From Verrucomicrobiales bacterium (lineage in GTDB: Bacteria; Verrucomicrobiota; Verrucomicrobiia; Limisphaerales; F1-12-MAGs170): DNA of 48,562 bases. Numbering within the stretch: the stretch's first letter is position 1; the number at the start of each line of letters is the position of its first letter. The translations under genes were made by a program, and so were the position numbers. Where the stretch lies: assembly GCA_005777315.1 (NCBI GenBank), contig SXMN01000098.1, positions 1 through 48,562 on the forward strand, read 5' to 3'. Under the pieces are notes generated by a model. It was not told where the DNA came from. It worked only from the letters and a program-made list of their open reading frames with translations, and ran no database searches. Positions 26,397 through 34,535 of this stretch are shown piece after piece.

Positions 26397-26534
26397 ACAT
26401 CTTTTGTCGCGTGACGTGTTCCGTCCGTGGCCGGAGGACATTTTTTGTCGCGCGGCCTGCCTCCGAGGACTGGGAGACACATCTTTTGTCGCGCGGCCTG
26501 TCTCCGAGGATTGCAGGCCACATGTTTTGACTCC
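26397..26534. repeat. 41-bp tandem repeat, about 3.4 copies
   Basis: The core ACATCTTTTGTCGCG begins at 26397, 26438 (ACATTTTTTGTCGCG), 26479 (ACATCTTTTGTCGCG) and 26520 (partial, ACATGTTTTG). The spacing is exactly 41 bases each time. Units diverge in their GC-rich half (GCGGCCTGCCTCCGAGGA). It lies just before the coiled-coil gene, and the spacers are too few and too similar for a CRISPR array. Confidence 0.85.
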
Positions 26535-26613
26535 CGGTGTGTTCACCGCGCGTCGTGGCGTGACGCCAGGTGGGTTGTTTTGTCAGGTATTCTCGATTAA
26601 CCTTACTGTCGAA

Positions 26614-27579
26614 ATGCGCGATAGGGTTCCATTCAAGAACGCAGCCATCAACGCGCTCATTGGTGGGATGGCCTTCATGCTGGGGATGCGTTTCCATGAC
26701 AGCTATAGTCACTCGTCGAGGACGAACCTGGAGCCATCAGGGAACCCGACAATCCAGACCCCGGAATTGAAGCATCACCGGTCCCTGATCGGAAGTGCTG
26801 ATCAGGATCTTGTGAACCATCCCCGCAGCCCCGACAGCGATGAGCAGTCAATCAAGGAGGAAATTGAATCCCGAGCGAGCAAAGGGTGGCCGGTTCTGGG
26901 TTACGAAGATCCTGACATCCGGAGGCATTCCGATAAATTTTGCAGGGACACTGCATCGGCTGCCGCAGAGGCCAACAAAGCAGGGTACGATGCATTTTAC
27001 CAGAACCTCGGGCTGTCGGCTGAAGATTCAGAACGCCTGCAGCAACATACCAAGAACATCCATCGAGCAATGATGGAATACGAGTTCTCGCAGCAGGAAT
27101 TACTCGGCGCAAAATTGAATTTCGAGAAGGATCTCAAGACCACATTGACCGCGGAACAATTCACGCACTACCTGGACTTCGAAAAGGGAAGGAGAGCAGA
27201 TCTCGAACTCGCCCGGATGGAGCATTCTCTTTCGAAAACATCTGGAGAGGCATTGGATGCGGAGTCGCGTCATAAAGTTCAAAAACTGCTCAAGGAACAC
27301 GAAGCTTACACCGAGGAGTTTTCCAGGTCAGCCTTCGACCCGATCCCCAGGGTCGCCGTCGGAAGAGAGCAGGTCGCCGTGAGACTGGCGGAGGTGAATG
27401 AGCAGTTGAATCAAAAGGCGGCACGACTTCTGGAAGCTTCGGCCTCAACAGCAATCCGTCCGTCGATCCAGAAATTTCTGCAAGAGTATTACGCTGACAA
27501 ATCGAAACAGCTTCTGCGCGAGATCGAGTCCATCAAGACCAGGCCCGAGTTACCAAAAGGTAAGACACCTCTTCCTTGA
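26614..27579 (+). CDS. membrane-anchored coiled-coil protein of unknown function
   Basis: From ATG 26614 the protein is 321 residues. A single membrane helix (about 9-27, AAINALIGGMAFMLGMRF) is followed by a mostly helical region with charged repeats such as FSQQELLGAKLNFEKDLKTT and ALDAESRHKVQKLLKEHEAY, fitting a coiled coil. There is no catalytic motif. The frame can be extended upstream to 26332, but that part is encoded by the 41-bp tandem repeat and is probably not translated. The end (KGKTPLP) is followed by a repeat copy at 27636. I do not know its function. Confidence 0.7.
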   Translation: MRDRVPFKNAAINALIGGMAFMLGMRFHDSYSHSSRTNLEPSGNPTIQTPELKHHRSLIGSADQDLVNHPRSPDSDEQSIKEEIESRASKGWPVLGYEDPDIRRHSDKFCRDTASAAAEANKAGYDAFYQNLGLSAEDSERLQQHTKNIHRAMMEYEFSQQELLGAKLNFEKDLKTTLTAEQFTHYLDFEKGRRADLELARMEHSLSKTSGEALDAESRHKVQKLLKEHEAYTEEFSRSAFDPIPRVAVGREQVAVRLAEVNEQLNQKAARLLEASASTAIRPSIQKFLQEYYADKSKQLLREIESIKTRPELPKGKTPLP

Positions 27580-27635
27580 AGGAATTTCTCGGAATGAATG
27601 AAGCAGGGCCAACCCACACACCCCTCCATGCCTGC

Positions 27636-27719
27636 GAACAAACCTCATCCGGCGGAATACGAATCTTTCAGCCAGGTTCTCGGGCTCTGCGCAAGCGGCG
27701 AAGCTCTTGGCACCGCCAT
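27636..27719. repeat. dispersed repeat copy 1
   Basis: The 84 bases beginning GAACAAACCTCATCC match, at roughly 75% by eye, the sequence from 28427 that begins GAACGAGACTCATCC. Shared cores include ACGAATCTT, CAGCCAGGT and GCGAAG. This copy lies in a gene-free stretch between the coiled-coil gene and the toxin remnant. Confidence 0.55.
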
Positions 27720-27794
27720 AGTGGAGAACCGGAGGGAGCGCGGCCTGACTTCCTCATCTTCCTCCGGGAATCCTGTGACGAGCGCACCAGTGAA

Positions 27795-28052
27795 TCATCT
27801 GCCGGCAGGCTTCAAATCCACCACCTTGATCTCTTTGACCGGGTGATCCGCTCAGAAGAAAGCTGCGTACTTGCCGTTGATCACGACTTGAATGGGACGG
27901 CCAATCTCGTCGCGTTCAACGTAATCACCAACCCGAAATGGATTATTAGCGAGTTCATCGAACCAGCGCGTGACATGAAGTCGTTCCTGACGCCGACACG
28001 ACTTCAGGAATCCGATGACCTCCGCTGCGATAAAAACGCGGTAGGGCAGCAT
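27795..28052 (-). pseudogene. RelE/ParE-like toxin with an in-frame TGA
   Basis: From ATG 28052 the frame encodes MLPYRVFIAAEVIGFLKSCR, then VTRWFDELANNPFRVGDYVE and IQVVINGKYAAFF, a RelE/ParE-like fold. A TGA follows at 27852-27854. The same frame continues ADHPVKEIKVVDLKPAGR to a second TGA at 27795-27797. A tryptophan (TGG) at the first TGA would give a complete family C-terminus, so a nonsense mutation is likely. The ATG overlaps the antitoxin stop as TAATG. If the shorter product is made it may be inactive. Confidence 0.65.
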
Positions 28053-28258
28053 TAGTTTTCCCCGCTCTTCTCCAATTCTTTCCTCCACTCATCCAGATCC
28101 ACCCAATTTGAAGGCGTGCCATCATCAATGCGCCGTGTCATCTCGGATCGGCAGGCATCGTCATGCTGAAGCCGGAGGTGAAGGAGGTAAGCAGCAAGTT
28201 CCTGTTGTTGCTCAACGGGCAAGGTGGAAACTTCTCGCATCAATTCAGCCATGTTCAT
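28052..28258 (-). CDS. small antitoxin-like protein
   Basis: The 68-residue protein MNMAELMREVSTLPVEQQQE is helical and acidic at its end (DLDEWRKELEKSGEN), matching small antitoxins of the DUF2281-like group, which pair with RelE/ParE toxins. It is first in the pair; the toxin ATG overlaps its TAA (TAATG). If the toxin is dead, it may survive as an orphan antitoxin. The 166 bases upstream to sufS have no gene. Confidence 0.6.
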   Translation of the reverse strand: MNMAELMREVSTLPVEQQQELAAYLLHLRLQHDDACRSEMTRRIDDGTPSNWVDLDEWRKELEKSGEN

Positions 28259-28424
28259 GAAGCCAGACTGACAGATTCCCAGCCGGGTTGCAATCCGGAC
28301 TCCCCGGCAACGAATTAGAGCAGCGATTTCTTAACGAGGTTGTCGGCATCGCACCTTGTCGCAGCTTGCGAAGCCGACCCGCATTCTTCATCCTGTAGCG
28401 AATCGAGCATGACCCAGAGCGTCT

Positions 28425-29741
28425 GTGAACGAGACTCATCCCGTGGAACACGAATCTTCCAGCCAGGTCGCAAGCCTTCGCGCAATCCGCGAAGTTCCTG
28501 CCATTGCCACATTAGCTGACCGGCTGGCTCGAGCGCGTAATGACTTCCCCATTTTTGAACCCAAACCCGGCGAGGCACCGCTGATCTATCTGGACAACGC
28601 GGCGACGACGCAAAAGCCGCGCGCAGTGATCGAAGCGATGACTCGCTTTTACGAACGCTCCAATGCCAGCGTGCATCGCGGCGCCTACCGCCTCAGCGAT
28701 CAGGCGACGGATGCTTACGAAAAGTCTCGTGAAGTGGTGGCCTCCTTTTTCGGAGCAGCTTCGGCACGTTCCATCGTCTTCACACGCGGCACCACGGAAT
28801 CCATCAATCTGGTGGCTCAGGCATGGCTTGCACCGCGATTGCGTCCGGGCGATCAAGTGCTGCTCACGGATCTGGAACATCATTCCAACATCGTCCCCTG
28901 GCAGCTCGTCACTCAGAAGACCGGCGCGGAGTTGGTCTGCTGGCCTGTGACTTCCGAGGGATGCCTCGACATGGCTGAAGCGGAGCGATGGATCGGCCCG
29001 CGCACGCGGCTCATCGCCATCACGGCCGTCTCAAATGTCCTTGGCACGATCAATCCACTGAGCCAGGTCATCGCGCTGGCAAGGCAACGTGGAGTGCCGG
29101 TCCTGGTGGATGGCGCGCAAGCCGCAGCGAGGATACCATTGAACCTGCATCAACTCGGCTGCGATTTCTTTGTGTGTTCCGCTCACAAAATGTACGGCCC
29201 GACCGGCATCGGGGTCTTGTACGGAACCACAGAGCGCCTGCAAGAAATGGAACCGTGGATGACCGGCGGCGGCATGGTGCAAGAAGTCCATTCAGATCAC
29301 GCAACGTGGACGGAGCACCCGTGGAAGTTCGAGGCTGGCACGCCGCCGATCGCGGAGGCGGTCGGTTTCGGCGCGGCCATCGACTATCTCGACAACCTGG
29401 GCTTGGCGAGAATCCAGGAGCACGAGTCATTGCTGGTTCGCCGTGCGATCGATGTGCTGAAAGCTTGCGGCGGGATTGAATTGTATGGGCCTCGTTCGAC
29501 GCATGAACCGGCGGGAATTCTTTCCTTCAACGTCGCCGGGATTCATCCGCATGACATCGCGCGGGCATTGGATGAAGAAGGCATCGCACTCCGCGCCGGC
29601 CAGCATTGCGCCCAGCCGCTGATGCGGAAGTTGGGACTCTCCGGCACCGTCCGCCTCAGCGTTGGAATCTACAACACGACAGATGAAATCGACCTGCTCG
29701 CCGGTGCGATTGAACGCGCCAGGAGCATTTTTAGTGAATGA
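28425..29741 (+). CDS. sufS: SufS-type cysteine desulfurase
   Basis: The product is 438 residues from GTG 28425. YLDNAATTQKP, then LEHHSNIVPWQ, LVDGAQAAARIPL, SAHKMYGPTGIG with PLP lysine K255, and RAGQHCAQPLM with the active cysteine C395 are all in place. It takes sulfur from cysteine for Fe-S clusters and other uses. SufBCD and SufE are not nearby, so it is an orphan here. The first 28 or so residues (NETHPVEHESSSQVASLRAI) lie in a repeat copy, so the true start may be nearer residue 30 (LADRLARARNDFPIF), but no good in-frame ATG exists there. Confidence 0.93.
   Translation: MNETHPVEHESSSQVASLRAIREVPAIATLADRLARARNDFPIFEPKPGEAPLIYLDNAATTQKPRAVIEAMTRFYERSNASVHRGAYRLSDQATDAYEKSREVVASFFGAASARSIVFTRGTTESINLVAQAWLAPRLRPGDQVLLTDLEHHSNIVPWQLVTQKTGAELVCWPVTSEGCLDMAEAERWIGPRTRLIAITAVSNVLGTINPLSQVIALARQRGVPVLVDGAQAAARIPLNLHQLGCDFFVCSAHKMYGPTGIGVLYGTTERLQEMEPWMTGGGMVQEVHSDHATWTEHPWKFEAGTPPIAEAVGFGAAIDYLDNLGLARIQEHESLLVRRAIDVLKACGGIELYGPRSTHEPAGILSFNVAGIHPHDIARALDEEGIALRAGQHCAQPLMRKLGLSGTVRLSVGIYNTTDEIDLLAGAIERARSIFSE
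28427..28510. repeat. dispersed repeat copy 2, at the sufS 5' end
   Basis: This copy resembles 27636-27719 (GAACGAGACTCATCC, CACGAATCTTCCAGCCAGGT). It overlaps the first 28 codons of sufS as annotated. It may have displaced the native start or supplied the upstream sequence. Confidence 0.5.
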
Positions 29742-29817
29742 GCTTCGCGGCCTGTAGGAATCAAGCCTGCCGCTGCTTTCACGACGACATCCGCCAGCCA
29801 TTCGTTCCCGCCGATCT

Positions 29818-31317
29818 TCACTCTGCCTTCGGCGTGGCGACGATTTCCTCCCTCGGAGTCGCGGCGGGCCGCACGCCCCTGCCCACGCGCCGGGTCAAGG
29901 AATCACCCAATTCATCGCGGGCGTTCTCGACATGCGCAAGCAACCGTTTGACGACGTCCGGATTCTTTAACGAGACATCCCGCACTTCGCCGATGTCTTG
30001 TTCCAGGTCGTACAATTCAAGCCGGACATTGAGTTGGAAATACTTTCCCGGTCTTCCACCGCCACCCTGCATTTGTCCCTGCATGGCCGCGGCCTTGTGC
30101 GGCAGGTGAAGTTTCCATCGCCCGCTCCGAACCGCCTGGAGTTCGTTTTCGCCATAGTAAAAGAAATACGCCTCATGAGGAGTTGTCGCTCCCTTCACTC
30201 CGGCCAGCACTGGCCACACGTTCTTGCCATCAATCACACGGCCTGGCACCTCGGAGCCCGTTTGTACCGCCACCGTTGGCAACAGGTCGATCGTCATCAG
30301 CGGTTCATCGGACACACGATGTGACGGGATTTTTCCGGGCCAGCGCATGATACAAGGAACCCGAATGCCCCCCTCGAACACAGACGCCTTGCCTTCGCGA
30401 AGAGGTCCGGCGGAACCCGCATGATCACCGTAGGAATGCCAAGGCCCGTTGTCAGATGTGAAAATAACCCACGTGTCTTGCTCAAGACCGGCGCGTCGCA
30501 GCGCCTCCATCACCTGCCCCACCGACCAGTCGATCTCCGAGATCACGTCGCCATAAATTCCCCTCCTGGTTGTTCCCTCGAACTTCCCGCTCGCGAAGAG
30601 CGGCACGTGAGGCATGCTGTGCGCAAGGTAAAGGAAGAAGGGCCGTGACTGGTTGCGCTCAATGAAATCCACCGCGCGTTCCGTGTACCACGTGGTCAGT
30701 TCGCGCTGATCCGGCATCCGTTGAACCACCCTGTTCCCCTCGATCAATGGCAGCAGAGGATAAGCTCCGTCCTTGGCTGTCGGATGATTCGGCCACATGT
30801 CATTCGAGTAGGGCAGCCCGAAGTACTCATCAAAACCGTGTCGCAGCGGAAGATAATCAGGATGATCCCCCAGGTGCCACTTCCCGAACAAAGCAGTTGC
30901 GTAGCCCGCGTCCTTGAGCATCGCCGCCATCGTTGTTTCATTCGTGCTCAAAACCTGTTTCGACTTCGGTCCCATGGCACCGTGAATTCCCACCCGGCTG
31001 TGATAACACCCGCTCAAGAGCGACGCCCGCGACGCTGAGCAAACTGGTGATGAAACATAGAAACTGGTGAAGCGTGTTCCTTCTTTTGCCAGGCGGTCCA
31101 GATTTGGAGTCTTATATCCACGAGCGCCATAACTACCGAGATCGCCGTAGCCCATGTCGTCCGCGAAGATCAGGACAATGTTCGGCCGACGCACCGGCGG
31201 TGGTGGGGCGGAAGCTGCCCAAGTGGATTGAATCCCGAGCATCATCATCCACAAAGACAGCAAAACACTTCCTAAAATTGTGATTAGATGAGTATTGGAA
31301 TAAGTGTGACGGCTCAT
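29818..31317 (-). CDS. secreted arylsulfatase-type sulfatase
   Basis: The 499-residue protein has a signal peptide (about 10-36). RRPNIVLIFADDMGYGDLG binds calcium. CSASRASLLSG carries C93, the residue oxidised to formylglycine in the C-x-A-x-R motif, so a maturase (anaerobic SME or FGE) must exist elsewhere. ALFGKWHLGD, then FTSDNGPWHSYGDHAG, complete the active site. These enzymes remove sulfate from sulfated polysaccharides such as those of algae. A Met/Gly-rich stretch (QMQGGGGRPG) lies near residue 425. It is convergent to sufS. Confidence 0.93.
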   Translation of the reverse strand: MSRHTYSNTHLITILGSVLLSLWMMMLGIQSTWAASAPPPPVRRPNIVLIFADDMGYGDLGSYGARGYKTPNLDRLAKEGTRFTSFYVSSPVCSASRASLLSGCYHSRVGIHGAMGPKSKQVLSTNETTMAAMLKDAGYATALFGKWHLGDHPDYLPLRHGFDEYFGLPYSNDMWPNHPTAKDGAYPLLPLIEGNRVVQRMPDQRELTTWYTERAVDFIERNQSRPFFLYLAHSMPHVPLFASGKFEGTTRRGIYGDVISEIDWSVGQVMEALRRAGLEQDTWVIFTSDNGPWHSYGDHAGSAGPLREGKASVFEGGIRVPCIMRWPGKIPSHRVSDEPLMTIDLLPTVAVQTGSEVPGRVIDGKNVWPVLAGVKGATTPHEAYFFYYGENELQAVRSGRWKLHLPHKAAAMQGQMQGGGGRPGKYFQLNVRLELYDLEQDIGEVRDVSLKNPDVVKRLLAHVENARDELGDSLTRRVGRGVRPAATPREEIVATPKAE

Positions 31318-31381
31318 TGAATTGCGATTAGTGCGGGATTTGTGCGGGAATCAACAATATCACCAATATCCCGAGGAAATT

Positions 31382-31466
31382 TGGTGCGCATAGCAGGACT
31401 TGAACCTGCACAGGTTACCCCACTACCACCTCAAAGTAGCGCGTCTGCCAATTCCGCCATATGCGC
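31382..31466 (-). tRNA. tRNA-Leu (GAG)
   Basis: The acceptor stem is GCGCATA with TATGCGC, the D arm GCG...CGC, the anticodon stem CTACT/GGTAG and the loop TTGAGGT, giving anticodon GAG. A long class II variable arm (TGGGGTAACCTGT) and T arm GCAGG TTCAAGT CCTGC follow. The 3' CCA is encoded (ACCA at 31382-31385 on the minus strand). Bases 31467-31835 (369) downstream on the plus strand show no gene. Confidence 0.95.
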
Positions 31467-31835
31467 GAACCGGGGCATACAATGCGCGGTCACAAAACAC
31501 GGCGCAAGCGCTTTTTCCGTCTGAATTTTACGCCCTCCTGGCGCTTGCTGGATCAGCTTTAATCGAGTTAGCTTCCAAAATCTTCCGGCGCACTTCCGAG
31601 CGCACGGATTACGCTCATGATAAGGCTCAGCTCATTGTTTCGAGTTTCGCTCTGCGCAGCTCAAGTCAATCAGACGGCCGGCGGCCGGAGAGACTTGGAA
31701 CATGAAACCGCCCCCCTTGCGGGGAGCGACTTCCTCCAGGCTGACAATCGGCGGGCCTGCAAGGATTCTGGCGATCCCATGTCTGATTTTTGCAACTTAC
31801 TACTTATCGAACCCAGGGCTGAATCGAAGGTGGGA

Positions 31836-32957
31836 ATGCTCGTCCGGATTTGTGCTTGTCTGTTTTTGATCATGATGCCGGCAGCCGCGCTCGCGCACCA
31901 GCAGAGTGACACTTACATCGCTTTGAGAGTTGAAGAACACCGGATCACAGGCTCCTGGGAGATCGCGGTACGAGACATAGATCGAGCGGTTGGATTGGAC
32001 ACCGATGGCGATGGTGCCGTCACCGTGAAGGAATTACGTGAAGCGCAGGAAAGTGTCGCCAGATACGTCTTGTCTCGCTTGGAAGTGAAGCTGAATGGAA
32101 CACCGGTGAAACTGAGCTCGAAGGATCACTTGATCGACAACCGGCTTGATGGCGCTCATTTGGTCTTACGGCTTGAATCTGATCCAACACCCAAACCTCA
32201 GTTCCTGGTGATCGACTACAGACTCTTCTTCGATCTGGACCCGAATCATCGGGGCCTTTTGAGGCTCGAATTTGCCGGCGAAACCGAGGCGGCGGTATTC
32301 GACGCCGAGACGACGAGTCGAACGTTCGAGTTGCAACCGGAGAATCGCTGGGCGGAGGTGTCGGCCTTCGTACGTGAAGGCGTCTGGCATATCTGGAAAG
32401 GATACGATCACATTCTTTTCCTGCTGGCATTGCTGCTTCCATCCGTCCTGGAGCGGCGGGAGGAACGATGGGAAGCGGCACCACGATTTCGATCGGTCTT
32501 CACGAATGTCTTCAAGATTGTCACCGCCTTTACCCTCGCGCACTCGATCACTCTGGGCCTGGCGACTTACGAACTTGTGCGCCTGCCATCGCGATTGACC
32601 GAATCGGTGATTGCAGCCTCCGTGGTACTGGCGGCGCTCCACAATTTCCGTCCAATCCTGAACGACAGGAGTTGGATGGCGGCATTCGGATTTGGACTGA
32701 TCCACGGCTTCGGCTTCGCGAATGTCCTGGGCGAACTGGGGCTCCAGCATGGAGACCTTCTTCTGACGCTCCTTGGCTTCAATGGAGGCGTGGAGTTGGG
32801 ACAATTGGCAATTGTCGCAGTCTTTCTGCCCCTGGCTTTCGGACTGCGAGGTACATGGATCTATCGCGAAGGCATCCTCCGAGTCGGTTCTGCCGCGATC
32901 ATGGCCGCAGCCACCGTCTGGTTGGTGGAACGTGCTTTCGACCTGAAATTCTGGTGA
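31836..32957 (+). CDS. HupE/UreJ-family membrane protein with an EF-hand
   Basis: The 373-residue product from ATG 31836 has a signal peptide (MLVRICACLFLIMMPAAALA) and a GGTGGGA ribosome site. A soluble N-terminal domain includes LDTDGDGAVTVKEL (about 54-67), a calcium-binding EF-hand-like loop. The C-terminal half is membrane-embedded, with several helices beginning HIWKGYDHILFLLALLLP and SITLGLATYELVRLP, plus IHGFGFANVLGELG typical of HupE/UreJ-2. Members may carry metal ions such as Ni or Co, but many of this EF-hand group have no known substrate. A longer frame from 31617 has no support. Confidence 0.83.
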   Translation: MLVRICACLFLIMMPAAALAHQQSDTYIALRVEEHRITGSWEIAVRDIDRAVGLDTDGDGAVTVKELREAQESVARYVLSRLEVKLNGTPVKLSSKDHLIDNRLDGAHLVLRLESDPTPKPQFLVIDYRLFFDLDPNHRGLLRLEFAGETEAAVFDAETTSRTFELQPENRWAEVSAFVREGVWHIWKGYDHILFLLALLLPSVLERREERWEAAPRFRSVFTNVFKIVTAFTLAHSITLGLATYELVRLPSRLTESVIAASVVLAALHNFRPILNDRSWMAAFGFGLIHGFGFANVLGELGLQHGDLLLTLLGFNGGVELGQLAIVAVFLPLAFGLRGTWIYREGILRVGSAAIMAAATVWLVERAFDLKFW

Positions 32958-33058
32958 TTCAGCCCCGGGATTTTTCCGTTACTCTTCAGCCCGGTTGGAA
33001 TCGAGTCGGCACCGGATCCGACACCAGCAACGTCAAGTCAAACTACAGGCAACGCAGC

Positions 33059-34507
33059 TCATGCAAGGATGGCCCTCACGACTTCGCCGTGAATGTCAGT
33101 AAGACGAAAGTCGCGACCTTGAAAACGGTATGTGAGTTTCTCGTGATCGGTACCGAGGCAATGGAGAATCGTGGCGTTCTGGTCGTGAATGTGGACAGGA
33201 TTCTCGACGATGTTGTAGCAGTAATCGTCGGTCTGGCCGTAGCTCATGCCTCCTTTGATACCGCCGCCCGCCATCCAGATGGAGAAGCAGCGTCCATGGT
33301 GATCGCGCCCGTAATTGTCCGGCTCGATCTTCCCCTGGCTGTAAACGGTGCGTCCAAATTCACCACCCCAGATCACCAGCGTGTCGTCGAGCAGGCCGCG
33401 TTGTTTCAAATCCTTGACCAATGCGGCGCTGGGCTGGTCGGTGTCCTTGCACTGCTCACGAATCCGGCGGGGAAGGCCGCCGTGCTGATCCCAGCCACGA
33501 TGGTAAAGCTGGGTGAATCGCACTCCGCGTTCCGCCATGCGCCGGGCTATGAGACAGTTATAGGCAAAACTTCCCGGCTTCTTCACATCGGGCCCGTAGA
33601 GGTTGAGCGTCGCTTCCGACTCTTTGGAAATGTCCACTAGATCCGGTACGGAGGTTTGCATCCGGAAGCCCATCTCGTATTGCGAAATGCGGGTGTTGAT
33701 CTCGGGATCACCAATCATCTGAAACTGACGCGCATTGAGTTTGGCAATGCCGTCAAGCATCCGCCGGCGGCCTGCCGCGCTGATGCCGGGAGGATTTGAA
33801 AGGTAGAGAACCGGATCGCCCGTGCCCCGGAACTGGACACCTTGATATTCAGACGGGAGAAATCCGGCGCTCCACAAACGGGTGTACAGAGGTTGATCGC
33901 TCTCCTTGCCGCTGGAGATCATCACGATGAAGGCCGGAAGATTTTCATTGGCGCTGCCGAGGCCGTAACTGAGCCACGAACCCACACAGGGGCGGCCAGG
34001 CTGCTGGAAGCCGGTTTGGATGAAGGTAATCGCGGGGTCGTGATTGATCGCCTCGGTGTGGACGCTCTTGATGACGCAGATGTCATCCACAATCGAGCTC
34101 GTGTGAGGCAACAGCTCGCTGACCCAGGCGCCGCACTTCCCGTGCTGGGCGAATTTGAAGATCGGGCGCACCACCGGAAATGCCTTCTGTCCGGAAGTCA
34201 TGGTGGTGATGCGTTGTCCCATGCGAATGGAGTCGGGCAACTCCTGATTGTGCAGCTTCTGCAGCTCCGGCTTGTAATCCAGCAATTCCATCTGCGCGGG
34301 GCCGCCAGCCATGAAGAGGTAAATGACCCGTTTGGCTTTCGGCGCAAAATGAGTCCGGCGTAACAAAGATGCCGGAGCATCCGAGGCCGCATTCAACAGT
34401 GATGGATTGAGCAGCGAGCCAAGCGCGGCAGTTCCCAGACCGGCGGCCGCGCGTCCGAAGAAGTGGCGGCGGGTCATCAGGAGTGCGTGTTCTCGAAGTG
34501 GATTCAT
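33059..34507 (-). CDS. DUF1501 protein with a Tat signal
   Basis: The 482-residue protein begins with [20 protein letters not shown], a twin-arginine signal. The DUF1501 body has [20 protein letters not shown], then [15 protein letters not shown] and [20 protein letters not shown], which place likely metal residues as in sulfatase-like folds. It follows PSD1 by 28 bases in the same direction; the two are found together throughout Planctomycetes and Verrucomicrobia. Function is unproven, though the pair is thought to act on sugar substrates outside the cytoplasm. Confidence 0.9.
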   Translation of the reverse strand: MNPLREHALLMTRRHFFGRAAAGLGTAALGSLLNPSLLNAASDAPASLLRRTHFAPKAKRVIYLFMAGGPAQMELLDYKPELQKLHNQELPDSIRMGQRITTMTSGQKAFPVVRPIFKFAQHGKCGAWVSELLPHTSSIVDDICVIKSVHTEAINHDPAITFIQTGFQQPGRPCVGSWLSYGLGSANENLPAFIVMISSGKESDQPLYTRLWSAGFLPSEYQGVQFRGTGDPVLYLSNPPGISAAGRRRMLDGIAKLNARQFQMIGDPEINTRISQYEMGFRMQTSVPDLVDISKESEATLNLYGPDVKKPGSFAYNCLIARRMAERGVRFTQLYHRGWDQHGGLPRRIREQCKDTDQPSAALVKDLKQRGLLDDTLVIWGGEFGRTVYSQGKIEPDNYGRDHHGRCFSIWMAGGGIKGGMSYGQTDDYCYNIVENPVHIHDQNATILHCLGTDHEKLTYRFQGRDFRLTDIHGEVVRAILA

Positions 34508-34535
34508 AACTATGCGTTCGTTGTTGGTGAACTGT

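Noticed and set aside
26397..26534. CRISPR-like array
   Set aside because: The units are tandem with no true spacers, diverge from each other and are not flanked by cas genes.
26332..26613. N-terminal extension of the coiled-coil protein
   Set aside because: It is encoded by the 41-bp repeat and lacks a start signal; the membrane helix fits a start at 26614.
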